From NCBI GenBank assembly GCA_963978895.1, contig OZ022247.1, positions 1 to 64,000 of the forward strand: a DNA stretch of 64,000 nt, in the 5' to 3' direction. A model generated the notes under the pieces. It saw nothing but the letters and a program-made list of their open reading frames with translations, was not told where the DNA came from and did not search any database. The position numbers and the translations under genes were made by a program. The stretch's first letter is position 1; the number at the start of each line of letters is the position of its first letter. Source of the stretch: Erpobdella octoculata. Its lineage: Eukaryota; Annelida; Clitellata; Hirudinida; Erpobdellidae. Positions 12,356 to 24,181 of this stretch are shown here, piece after piece.

Positions 12356-15300
12356 TCACCTTGTATCTTTAAAAAGTTTAGACAGAGTCAACGAGGAATC
12401 GATCTGGAAGAGAACATCTTCTCCATTTGAATCTTTTCCTCCAAAATAAATCTGGTAACATTTGATAGCTCATGAATTTTTTTTAAACTTTTTTAATTTT
12501 TTTTAATAAGTAATAAAAAATGTAAATTTATATTGCATCAAACAAATAACTATAATATAATGAATCTTTGAACCTGGATCGATGATGAATTGTATATTTT
12601 TTCAACATCCCATCCTGGTGACGATCCTTCAGCGAACATTAGATCCAGGTGATCGACAAATCTGTCCATTAATTAAATTATAACAAATTAAAAATAATTC
12701 AAGAATATGTATTTAATCCTTAATTTTTTTATGTTTATCATCATTAATGCATAAAATCATTTGATTAAATATAAAAAGAAACCTTGAATTTTCATTAAAT
12801 GCAACAATGAAATCCGATTGGTTATGTTGAGGATATAGAAATAGAACAGGCCACAACAGAGTAGAGATGTGCTTGTCATTTTCATCGAAAAGTAATTGTA
12901 TTGTTGAATCGTTATGCCCCTCATTTATGAATGCAATCCACTCATCATCTGTTAAACATCTTTCTTTACCATCGGTCGAATAGATTCTTATACCCCGAGA
13001 CTGAAATTATTATCATGAATATAATAAATTAAACAGACAAAAACATAAAATTTTAATAAATAAGTTGAATTTTCAACCTTGATAGCATCAATAATTTTCA
13101 TCTTTTCGTTACGCATTTTCTTTTGCTGGATCTTCAATTGTCTGGCATCTCTCTCTGTTTTTTTCTATTTATTTATTTTTAACAATCTATTATTAGTATG
13201 ATCACAAAACAAGTGATATATTTAAACATTTTTTTATAAAGCCTGGTGATTATTTTTTAAAAATTCAAAAAGGTTTGGCTTTAAAAAATATATTGGTTAA
13301 GTTTTACATTGTAATATAAATATTTAAAATTTCGTAAATTTAAAAAAAAAACATATTTTTGGAAACAGCAACCTTACGCTGAGTTGATATAAACATTATA
13401 AAAAAAATTGCATTTAGAAATAATTTCAATTTATTTAAAACTTACAACTAACTGAACTGCTTTTGACCTGGCTTCAATGAAAACTTTCTCAGTTGGAAAC
13501 ACCTAGAAAATACAAATATTATTTAAAAAAATTGAAACCGATACAAAAATTATGAAAACTAATTTAAAAACAGAAGATTGAAAATATCTACAAATCAGTT
13601 CACGAAAAAACTAATTTGTATAAAAAATTAAAAGAAACAAAAAAAAACATCTCACAGAAAGAGCATTATCGCACCAATCGATAATATCCTGATGTTTTTC
13701 CAATTTAATGTAACAGTTGAGACCTTGAAAATAATTCATTTTATTAATATAAATACTAATTAAAAAAAATTAATACATAAGAAATTTTTTTAACAAATTA
13801 CAAGAAAGTAACCATTCACAACTAGCTGATTTATAAAAATGTATTCCTAGGATTCTTTCATCTCTATCCATCCCTTGTTTTCCTCAACTTCTTAAACATA
13901 GAGATTTTTTAAATTTGCTTTATAATGTATAAAATTAAGAACTATCCTTCTCCTCTTTGAAAATTTAAAACCACGGTTGACATGGAATGAAAGATTTCTT
14001 TAACAAATCTTGAAAGGTGACTGGAAAACTGACTGAACTAGAAAGAGTAGTTGTGTGAGAAAAAAGTTTGTTTGAAAGATAGATAGGATGGAACTTCATC
14101 CAACTCAGTTCATCAGAAACAGGGGTGAAAGATAGGTAGGATGGAGTTTCATCCAACACAGTTCATCAGAAACATTGGTGAAAGATAGATAGGATGGAGT
14201 TGGTCCATAGAGAGAATATCTTACTATTGCGGTTAATTTATACTCGATCTATTGTCAATCAGGAACCTGTTGTTTCATGTTTTTCTTGTTTAACTTTTAT
14301 AAAATATATATGCAAAAATTGAATGCTACTAGCGAAAATTCATTTATAAGACTCCAAAAATAAGAAATCTGTACTCTCAACAAATATTTTAAATCTTGAC
14401 TCCAGGGTCAGTAGTGTATAACTCTTTTGCCGTCAACCTTTGTAATCCTAATCATAGCATATAAGTCTCCCATCAAACAGCAGAAGACGCACCTTTTTGG
14501 AAAATGGAAAACTGTAGCTCATTGTCTGCTAAAAGCATACATGGATGGAAAAAAGCTCATTTTTGGAACAAGGAAGAAAAGTCATGAATAAACAAAGTTG
14601 ATTTTTAGAAAATCCTGTTTCAATTAAATAAAAAAAAATAACCACATAGAATTGGTTCTATTAGATCTGGTGAGAGACAACCATCATTAAGTATAAAAGA
14701 GTTGCATGATAAAAATTACAATCAAATAAAAAGTAATAACCTCTAATTAAAGCTTTCTTATGTCCAGGTGTCACTTTCAAAGCAGCAATGCAGTCATTCA
14801 GAGACGATCTATAATTTCCTAACCCGAAATAAATTTTTTTTATAAAAAAAATTACATTAGAACAATTCATATTTAAAAAATAAATAATACCAAAAAACTA
14901 TTTGCAGCAAGAAGTATATAAAACCACTATCGAAATTGCGCTTTGGCTTTTTCAAAAAATTTGGATCACTATTGAATTATAAAAAGCTTTCAATTTTATT
15001 AACTGTGAAAACCACCGAATAAATTCCAAAACAAATTGATTCCTTGAGCATGGAATTAAAATTTTTTTAGTTTTTCATATATATTAAAAAAATATCAAAT
15101 AGAAAATTTTTTATATTAAAATTTCATTTAAAAAATAGAGCTATATGTTTTTCCCAGGTAGCCCCAGACTGGATCGAATCAGCTTTTTAATGTTAAATAT
15201 ATGAAACATTTGTAAAATGACAAAAAATACAACCGATGTGAAAGCTTGCTGCAGCTCTGTTAGTATAGAGAACAGTTTGTAGCATGAGATCCGATGGTTT

Positions 15301-15812
15301 GCAGTCAAGACCAGCCGTGTAGTTGTCAATCGCCCAGCGATATTTCTTTCTTTCAAAATTTTTATTTCCATCCTCTTTAAAACTTGTGGCATTATCTAAA
15401 CATTAACATATAATTATATCTTAAAAATTAGTATTGTTGCAACTTTTATGACAAGCTTCATAAAAAATCATAATAAGCAAAACAAACCGTCGTTGGACTG
15501 TGATTCGTATTTCAAAACTTGTAATGCTTCCATGGCAGGTGTTAATGGTTTAGTTTCATCAAATTCTGTCATAAAAGCTGGATGCTGTTTCATCTCCTTC
15601 AAAAAATAAAATAATGAATACATCCGACTAATCCTAATCTTCTTTAAATTAATTAATTCTTGTTGATTGTAGAAAAAATGTCTTACTTCGGCAATTTCGT
15701 CAACACTTTTCCCATCATAATTACAATACTTAGGTTTGTTCTGTGATAATCGAATTCTTTCCTCAATAAACTCTTCCAAATCTGCATCTAATTTTTCAAC
15801 TAAACTTTCCAT
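12356..15812 (-). CDS. TTC4: Tetratricopeptide repeat protein 4 (HSP70/HSP90 co-chaperone)
   Basis: Exons in transcript order: 15812-15687, 15596-15488, 15395-15234, 14818-14741, 13723-13656, 13502-13446, 13164-13078, 13000-12783, 12661-12574 and 12451-12356. All joins keep frame, giving about 362 residues (human 387). The first part has the family signature HPAFMTEFDE then PLTPAMEALQVLKYE. It is followed by TPR helices (FKEDGNKNFERKKYRWAIDN, ALKVTPGHKKALIRG, CYIKLEKHQDIIDWCDNAL), a basic linker, and the C-terminal Wheel domain (WPVLFLYPQHNQSDFI, FVDHLDLMFAEG). TTC4/Cns1 proteins bind HSP90 and HSP70 through the TPRs. The last exon may splice on at 12360 (AAG then GTGATT), so the extreme C-terminus is uncertain. 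An imperfect 53-bp repeat (14074-14200) lies in the intron before exon 5. Confidence 0.88.
14074..14205. repeat. 53-bp tandem repeat in TTC4 intron
   Basis: Two and a half copies of a unit beginning GAAAGATAGATAGGATGGA, starting at 14074, 14127 and 14180. It lies mid-intron, away from splice sites. Confidence 0.85.
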
Positions 15813-16774
15813 CGTAATTAATTCTCGTAAGCAGCGCTGGTATTATCGCTAGTTTAGTTAAACATACACAAAGAACTCAAATTATTTTAAATAATTTTGT
15901 ATACAATTAATTATAAATATAAATGACAATTAAAATAAAATAAAAAATTTAAAAAAAATATTGTTTTTATAAAATTAATGTTTTTATATAACATTTTTAA
16001 AACAAAATTTGTATAATTAAAAGTAAAAAAAATTTTTAGTGTTAAAATATTATTTAAAAAAATTAATATTTTTACTAAATAAAATTTTTTGAAAGTGTAC
16101 AAATATAGCAACAGAAGCCCAGCCAATTACCTTTCGACTAGCTGCGACACCTTAATAATAAAGGTATATTATTAGGTGATGTGCAGTCTGTAGCGTTCGT
16201 GCCTTTGTTATACCATCTCACATTCTTTAGAAAATTGAGGTAAGATTTCTCATTCAAATTTAATTCTTCGCCTATTTCTTGAATACTTTAATCAACCGCA
16301 AATTGAATTAGCTGAACAAAATAATTTGTGTTAACATTAACATTTTTTGTGTAAAACGAGTTGTCTGTCAGTTAAACAGTAGTTAACTCTTAATAAAGCA
16401 GACGCAAAAAAGACAAACAGTATATCTTGTATTTATATATCGGAATTTTTGAACTTTCGATGACGTGACTAAATAGTCGATTTGAGAGCTTTCGCTCTCC
16501 ATTTGAGGTCACAAATGCTACACAAGTTTGTGCATGGTTTTACCCACAGTTTTACCTAAACAAGTCTAAAATAAATACTAGAGAAAGCCTATCAAAGATT
16601 TTTTTAAATATCATTTTGCAATTGCAGTGCCACCTAACAGTGTTACGCGAAGTTATAACATACATACATACATACATACATACAGACATCGGAAATAATT
16701 ATGTATGTTGATATATATTTATATATATATATACTAGTGGCTGACCCGGCTTCGTTCGGGTTTTTTTTAATAAT

Positions 16775-16813
<39 letters not shown>

Positions 16814-18200
16814 AATATGTCTATCTGTTGCATTTTCCTATGAAAAGGACATAATTGCACCTCATTGTTTTTCCAAATAACCTTTTTTAAAAATTAAAAA
16901 AAAATATTTTAAATAGCCTAGGACCACTTCTCAGACATACCAAATGTACACAAAAAATTTCATAAAAATCTGTTGAGCCGTTTCGGAGGAGTTCAATTTC
17001 AAACACTATGACACGAGATTTTTATATATTAAGATATATATATATATATACTTTTCACTATATTTACAACCCGCCTTAAATAAATAGAAATCTTCAGGTA
17101 TTTGGGACGAGGGCATCATAAAATGCTAAGAGTCATTAAGTATTTGGATTGTTTTCTCTCATAAATTCAATATTCGGTTGATTTTTTTTTACCACTCATG
17201 TAGTATACAAATGTGGATTCTTAAAAATTCTAAAGTTATAATAGAATGGTCAAGAAATCCGATAATATAGTTGTTGTTAATTAGAGTTTGTTTATTAAGC
17301 TATACTTTACAATGGATTGAGCTCTACTTTTCACTAAATTTATAAATTTTCAAAAGATAATTATTGATGACATTCTTCTGATATAGATCAAGACAATCTC
17401 TCCCTCAGGATTAAAACACGAGCCATTGTTTCTGGGTTTAACATATACTTGGCTGTGGCATTTCAAATCATCAAAATTTATTAGAGTTTCAACCAAACTA
17501 ATTTTGTTTATTGTTAGATAATTCATGGATGAAGTTAAGAACTAAATTTGTTTAAATGTAAACACACACACATACATATATATCACATGTGGTAATATGC
17601 TTATATGTATTTATTTTGTATATTTGTTTTTGTTTTTTTATGTTTTATTTTAATCTTTATGGACTGATAAGAAATGTTCAATATAAAAATATGATTTATT
17701 CAAATGAACAAATCTTATACGAAACTTATATTAAATAAATAGTAATTTTATTAATTATAATAATAATGAATAGTAATTATAATTAACAATAATAAATAAT
17801 AATAATAACAGTTACAATATAATGTTTTTACTAATTTGACTGAAAAAAAAGGAATTTGTCACACATTATTTCATTAGTAGAGCTTCCTACATCTGCACTC
17901 GTTAGAAGAGAAGCATACCATTTGCATTCATTAATTTCTTTCTTTCATTTTCATTGAATCTATCAACTATATCTGTTTGCTGACTGTGCTTGAATTGCTA
18001 GCTTGCTGAACAGCTCGATGATATTTAAAAACTCTGTAATGTATTCATGTTTCTTTTTTTATGCAAACATCTGTAAATGTTTTATGATAATAAATCAAAA
18101 TAATTTTCTTTATTTAGTAAATTTTTATGTAACAACAAGTATTATTACTTTTTAAAGATATTTCTTAAATTTTTTATAGCATTCATTAGCAAACCGAACA
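15813..18200. other. Intergenic region between divergent TTC4 and PACSIN
   Basis: About 2.4 kb that must contain the promoters of both flanking genes. It holds a dispersed-repeat fragment at about 16725-17035 (start GGCTGACCCGGCTTCGTTCG, end near TTGAGCCGTTTCGGAGGAG), a common invertebrate repeat signature. It also holds (ATAC)n at 16661-16684 and several (TA)n/(CA)n microsatellites. No coding exon is convincingly visible. Confidence 0.55.
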
Positions 18201-20919
18201 ATGTCTTTGCAAGAGGATTATCAGGGAAACGGTAATGAAAGTTTCTGGGAGATTGACAGTTACAAGAGAACAGTAAGAAGAACAGAAGAAGGTTTTCAAA
18301 TGTGCAATGAAATGATGAAGATGTTCCGAGAAAGGTCGGACATCGAAAAGGAATATGCCAAAAAGTTGAAAGCCTGGTCAAGAAAGTGGAACGAATTTTT
18401 CGAAAAAGGTAAAATAATTATTTCAAACAAAAAAGCTCTTAAAACTTACAACTCATCGGTTCATTAAGTCATATAACTAAACAATCTTTCTTTTTTTCTT
18501 GTGTTCATTTGAGGTTTTTGACGTTTTGTACAGCGCTCTTGTGATGACTATTTCATTGTACTGCACTGTATAAATTATCCATGTTATTATTATAATTCTT
18601 TTAAAAAAAAATAAATTATTTGATTTCAAAACATTTAAAAGTTTTTTTTATTGAACTGTAATAAACACTGATAGAAGAATAAGTATTTAAAACAGTGATT
18701 CAGAAAATAGTTTTTAAAATAATGCGGCCCATTAACAGCTTTTAAAGTCGAAGAGTTTTTTTTCCTTTTTATGTGTTTGACACGAGTTTTGAAAATAAAT
18801 GAAGGAATTAAGTTTTAGAACAAATAGATTATTTTAATATTTTCACCATTTTTATTATATAAAAAAGGTCTAATTGTGTTTTAGTGTTGTAACATATATT
18901 AATAGAGTATTATATAGTTGTATAAATGATTAAATACTATGATCAAAGGATACGAATATGGAGTATTATCTAGTTGTATAAATTAATAAATACTATGATC
19001 AAAGGATACGAATATGGAGTATTATCTAGTTGTATAAATGAATAAATACTATGATCAAAGGATACGAATATGGAGTATTATATAGTTGTATAAATTAATA
19101 AATACTATGATCAAAGGATACGAATATGGCACAACGAAAGCAGTTCTCAAAGGTTCTCTTGAAGAAGCAGACAAAATTGCCAACGTTCATTTGACGATTA
19201 AAGATCGGCTGCTGAATGAAGTTGAAGTAGAAGTGAAAGAATGGAAAAATGAAAATTACAAGAAACAAATTATGGGAGTTTGTAAAGAAGCTAAGCTTTT
19301 TGAAGAAGATTTTAAAAGGGTTTGCATTTCAAATATTTCTTTTTGTATTCTTTTAAAATGGTTTGCATTTCAAATATTTCTTTTTGTATTTTTTTAAAAT
19401 GGTTTGATTAGTTGATTACTTTCTAAATAATCAATTCAAGGCTCAGAAACCGTGGAGCAAAAGACTGGAGAAAGTTATTAAATGTAAGAAAGATTACCAC
19501 ACAGCATGTAAATTAGAAAAAAGTGCAGTAAACCAAGAAAGCAATGCAAAGAACAGTTCAGACGTGTCTCTCGAACAGGTTAGCCACATGCTGACAAGTC
19601 GTTGCAATTTTTTTTTATACGAATATGTACATATATACGATTAATCAATAATGTGTTTTGTTTTTCTCTTAAATTTTCATCTTCACGAATTGTTATAGTT
19701 GAGAAAGTTTCAAGAGAGAGTAGACAAATTAAAGAAAGAAGTGGTTTCAACTCGTGAAAAATATCAACAGTCGCTGATCGAGTTGAACGCTTACAACAGC
19801 CGTTATGTCGAAGATATGATTGAAGTGTTTCAGAAAACCCAAGATTTTGAAGAAAAACGGCTCAATTTTATGAAAAATATTTTACTCAAGATGCATGGAT
19901 GCATAGACATTACAAAATATTCAATGTTTGTTTTTTTTAAATATTATTTGAAATATATAATTATTGAAATCTACTTATTTTGTTTTATAATTAAAAAAAT
20001 TTGTTAATTTCACAGAATACCAACAATTTACGGTTCAATGTTTGAAATGATAAGCGTCCTTGACCCTAAAAAAGATCTCGTCTGGTGGTCTGAAAATCAC
20101 GGTACCGGGATGAATATGTCACCACCCGCTTATGAAGTTAGACTCCAGATGACATTTTCGTGCAATTAAACAATGATTTATTTCTTAAATGTGCTTATGT
20201 TTATTGAACATTAATTATTTCAGGAATATGTTACTGAATTTCACAGTATTTCAAATAAAGAAAAAGGTCTGAAAGAAGTAGATGGAGGAATTCTTTTAAC
20301 TCTTGTTCAAAAAAGTGATCAAGATAAAGCTGCAGCCGCAACAAATGCACAAATTTCAAGCAGCAAGTAAAGAAAACTGTTTTATTGAATACTTTTTGAC
20401 TATAGATTTCTTAATTCAGTTTTAAAATAAATTTTTGTAAACTAGCTCCAGTTCTCCATCCAAGACTAGACTGAACAGCATCCCGGAAGATGACGGCGTT
20501 TCCAACTCTTCCAGTTTAACAAGGAACGGTTGTGAACCATCACTTGAGAACGGAGGAGCCAAGAGAATGAATGAATTAAAAATGGTGAAAGGTGTAAAAG
20601 TGAGAGCTCTCTACGACTACGAAGGCCAAGAGAAAGACGAACTGTCATTCTGTGCTGGTCGGTAATGTAGTTTAAATTAAAAAAAATTAAAACGATTTAT
20701 TTAATCTATTAATTAAAAGTTATCAAATTAGAAATTCAATAAAGAAATAAATAATAATAAACCGTTTCATTTTATAAAATCAAATCTAACTTCACAGGCG
20801 ACATCTTCTTGAAACTACGAGACAAAGATGAACAAGGTTGGTGTACCGGATGCAAAGATGGAAGAGTGGGTTTGTTTCCGTACAGTTACGTTCAAGGCAT
20901 GGAAAACACTTCACTGTGA
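18201..20919 (+). CDS. PACSIN: PACSIN / syndapin (F-BAR and SH3 protein)
   Basis: Exons 18201-18408, 19117-19319, 19441-19578, 19699-19925, 20016-20136, 20224-20366, 20446-20657 and 20798-20919 give 457 residues in frame. The F-BAR domain begins SFWEIDSYKRTVRRTEEGFQ and continues through the family motifs EYGTTKAV, AQKPWSKRLEKV, YHTACKLEKSA and WWSENHGTGMNMSPP. A short Ser-rich linker leads to a C-terminal SH3 domain (VRALYDYEGQEKDELSFCAG ... GWCTGCKDGRVGLFPYSYV). PACSINs bend membranes and recruit dynamin and N-WASP in endocytosis. No NPF motif is evident in the linker, unlike vertebrate PACSIN1 and 2. Two splice junctions sit in tandem repeats. Confidence 0.93.
18905..19128 (+). repeat. 56-bp tandem repeat, 4 copies, spanning PACSIN exon 2 acceptor
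   Basis: The unit starts GAGTATTATCTAGTTGTATA and ends with CAAAG|GATACGAATATG, that is, the 3' splice site plus the first 12 nt of exon 2. Copies place CAAAG at 18944-18948, 19000-19004, 19056-19060 and 19112-19116. Only the last runs into an open exon; upstream copies would meet an in-frame TAA. Confidence 0.93.
19310..19412 (+). repeat. 41-bp tandem repeat spanning PACSIN exon 2 donor
   Basis: The unit begins with the exon end TTTTAAAAGG then GTTTGCATTTC and repeats at 19310, 19351 and 19392 (third copy partial). The second and third copies carry TTTTAAAATGGTTTG, keeping a GT at the equivalent place. Confidence 0.9.
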
Positions 20920-21626
20920 TTTTTTTATTCAAATTCCATTAAAAAAAATGAAATATTTTTTCGTTTGAGTCTCGTTTTGTAATTAATTTTTTATTTCATT
21001 AATAATCTCTAAGACTCTATTGGTTGGTTTAATCGCATTCATTTTCAAGTTGTTCGGCTTCAATCTCACAGCAATCTTTTCGTATAATCATTTCTGTGAA
21101 TATTTTAAAATTTCACAAAAAACCATCACGATTGATTTTTGCACGATGATTACATGCTATATATATATATGTAGATTCACAAATTTCAGGAAACCACAAC
21201 CACCACCACTAAGCATATCATAAAGCTAAGAACAATCTTTGTCAATTTGTTTTCAAATATCACTGAATCTTTGTATTTGTTGACATGTTTTGTCTTGTTT
21301 ATCAGAAGAACTAGTCCTTTTTTTTATTTGATTAGAGAAATTAAAGTGATTTCGTTGAGAAAGAAATCAGAATTTTCTTTGTTGTGATTAAAATATGTTG
21401 TTTTATTTTTGTTCAAATTATTCTTTTTATTTTGTTTCTTATAAAAAAAATCTGAGTTGTTTCAATTTTTAGATACATTTACTCAACAAATCTATTTACT
21501 ATAAAATACAAATTATATCATTTTTAGGTTTGCAAATCAACACAAATTATGTATTATCTAACAGGTAATCAATCAAATCACATTTACACAAATCCAGTTT
21601 TTCACAACAAAATTAAAACTCTTTTG

Positions 21627-23335
21627 TCACCACGGTAACCCCATGGGTTGTGGGTTTTGAAGGTACGACATTACCACGGCAGATATGGATAGCCTGAAAA
21701 ATAAAACAAGATTTATATGTAATGATTCATAAAATAAGAAAATTGATACTTAGACAAATTAATTCACGACGATTTTATTCAGACTAATAGCAAGCGTTGG
21801 CGGTATAAAGGTGAGGCATTCGCCTATGGGCCTGAGAGTCAGCGGTTCAAATCCCGCCAGTGTCACCACCAATCTGCAATGGGTGTGGGTAGGCGCCTAT
21901 AAATGGCTGCATCTGGTTCATCTGTAAAAATGGTCCCATAAGCATTGATAGAGTGATTCATTGCTTAGAACTCTAATGACTAAATGCAATGGTAAAATAA
22001 ACATTATCAAACTTTTTTTAACAAGAAATTAATTATGAAACTTAAAATTAAAAAAATTCAGAAAATAAATGATTAATGACATAAAACTGCTTAGCATTTG
22101 TTTTGCATCTTCAGATGATCGGGTGTTGGCAAAAGATATGAAAGCACAATACACAGCAGCCCAGGCACACCATTTCATCTGTAATTAAAATGTATTATAT
22201 CATTACATTCCTTTTAAAAATAAAAAAATATTACTGTAAACCTAAGGAATAGTCAAAACAAAACTGTCTGAAATATTATTATAACGATAAGTCTATTATT
22301 TTAGGCATCTCACTTTGAATAACCATAGTACATACAGTCAATAGTAATGTAAAAAAAATTCTACATTGCCTTTTTTACTGAAGCATAAAGGCAACGATGC
22401 AGATGTATCTTTAAGCCTCGCCGAAAAACAGTTAGTCACACCAAAGTTGTCAGAGAAGAAAAAATGCTCTTTAAATATGGACCACAACAAAAAAAAGCAA
22501 AAAAAAAATAGCCGCGACCATTTTCTTATTATACACAGACGTTTTGCAATAAAACATACCTTCATCATAAGGCCACACATGCTAAACGCCATCCCCAAGA
22601 GATTCATGTAATCAGGCGTGGGATCATCTGACGGAGTGCCACTTGGTGGTGGTTTATATCTGAAAACATAAATAATATTTTTTAATGAAATCTTAGTTTC
22701 CCGTAGACTTCTGAGTGATATATAAATATAAACTATAATTCTAAAGTTAAAGTCTTATTTATATTATTACAATAACTAATTTATAAACCTAAACTGGCCT
22801 AAAAACAAAAATGACCTACTAACTAAAACTAAACAGTTAATAGTTAATTACAGAACCTAAAACACAAAGCACTTAAATTTTTGAATTTGGCAATTTTATT
22901 GATGCCATTCATTTATTAAAACATAGTATAAACAATTTTCCATTTTACTTTGACGGATTGAGGTGGTTAGGGAAAGGTTCGTAACGGGACGACTGTAGGC
23001 CAAACCCATCAAAGTAAATGATTATCAACCATTTTTACAAATTAAAAACAAAATAGATCTTAGAAAATCCTCAAGAATAAATAAATAGAACCGATGATCA
23101 TAAAGAAGAAGTCTATATTTTAGCTTGGATGGATGACGGGAACTGAGTTTAATTTGACTTTCAAGATTTTTCCACAAGCAAAAAAAGAACGGTGGCTAAG
23201 TTATATTTATTATTAAGTAATTTAATAGTGGTCATTTAAAAACCAACAGGTAAAAAGGTGATAATAAGTAACGTAAGTTAGTTACCTGTGAACCTTTTGA
23301 GGTCTTCTTGGATCGGAACTGTTATTTGCAGACAT
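21627..23335 (-). CDS. WDR83OS: Asterix / WDR83OS (PAT complex subunit)
   Basis: Exons 23335-23286, 22659-22560, 22178-22081 and 21693-21627 give 104 residues in perfect phase. The N-terminus is [20 protein letters not shown], followed by [20 protein letters not shown], a second hydrophobic stretch [19 protein letters not shown], and [14 protein letters not shown] at the C-terminus. All of these are near-identical to animal Asterix proteins. With CCDC47 it forms the ER PAT intramembrane chaperone, shielding polar membrane segments of nascent proteins. Three membrane helices are expected. It is divergently paired with the small gene at 23436, with about 100 bp between start codons. A SINE lies in the last intron. 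Confidence 0.95.
21785..22020 (+). mobile_element. tRNA-derived SINE
   Basis: The head resembles a tRNA promoter region: an A-box-like GGTGAGGC near 21808 and a perfect B-box core GGTTCAAATCC at 21843-21853. It is followed by a body with GGGTAGGCGCCTATAAATGG and a tail region near 22015. It is not a functional tRNA gene because acceptor and anticodon stems do not fold convincingly. It lies in the last Asterix intron, antisense to that gene. The body is shared with the repeat at 31640-31770. Confidence 0.65.
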
Positions 23336-23435
23336 TTTGCACAAATTAATTCAAAACGAAATTCAATAATTCAATATTTGTTTCTTGTTGTTTTCTCAGG
23401 CTTTCATCAATCAGCAACCGAACCGAAGAACCATT

Positions 23436-23698
23436 ATGATCACAACTTCCGGTAAAAACAAAGAGCAGATAAGCTGTGGTTATTTTACGATTTGTAATAA
23501 AATTTATTTTTAATTTTAATTTATAAAGGATTCTTTACTGTAAAACGTTCAAAAACGCTCGGCTACAAATTGACTGAAAAGGAAGGTTTTCAGTCCATGA
23601 TGGAAAGAAATGAGAGACAAAGAGGTAGCCAGGTAAGATGGAAGCGAATTCCAGAGAAAGAAAAAAAGCATTTGAAAAAAAGAGTGCTTAACAAGTAG
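23436..23698 (+). CDS. Small basic protein, 61 residues, function unknown
   Basis: Exon 1 23436-23451 (ATG to TCCG before GTAAAA) joins exon 2 23529-23698 (after TTTATAAAG) in frame. The product begins MITTSGFFTVKRSKTLGYKL, contains the acidic/aromatic EKEGFQSMMERNERQRG and ends with a Lys-rich tail WKRIPEKEKKHLKKRVLNK, stop TAG. It is highly basic with a predicted helical centre; the Trp followed by a helix with EKEKKHLKKR vaguely recalls the end of an HMG box, but it is too short for one. I do not recognise the family. Support comes from matching phase, good splice sites and the shared promoter with Asterix. Without transcripts it remains a prediction. Confidence 0.5.
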
Positions 23699-24181
23699 AT
23701 AAGTAATTAACAGTAGAAGATCTTTAACCTTTACTGTAAGTAAAATCCTTTAAATAAGGCCGCGAGTGTCAAAGTCAACACTCGAACGAAACTAACAAGG
23801 TAAAGATTAGAAATGCACTTTTTTTTCAGAACTTGTGTACGTAAAATAAAGCCAATAAACCAGTCAAGAATATACGATAAGTAAACATAATAAAATAAAA
23901 TAAATAAAACACTTGAATACTAACTCACAGCTGCACAAAGAAACATTTTAAACCAAAATCTTTAGTAACATCAATAATTACAATTTCTTCAGTAATCACT
24001 ACAGTAATAAAACTTGCTACAGCTATGAAAAGTTAGACAATAAAGAACAATTTCAGAAAAAGAACAGATAAATTGTGAAACACATTCAAGCAATATTAAG
24101 AACATTTTTTTGTAATTCAAAAAGCTTTCAAATGTTTTCATTTATTTAATCCATGTCGTTTTTTCCCCATCAAACAATTTT

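Noticed and set aside
18905..19128. CRISPR-like array (regular 56-bp repeats)
   Set aside because: Contiguous tandem repeat without spacers, in a eukaryotic intron.
21790..21866. tRNA gene
   Set aside because: A and B boxes are present, but cloverleaf stems do not form well and a SINE body follows; treated as a tRNA-derived SINE.
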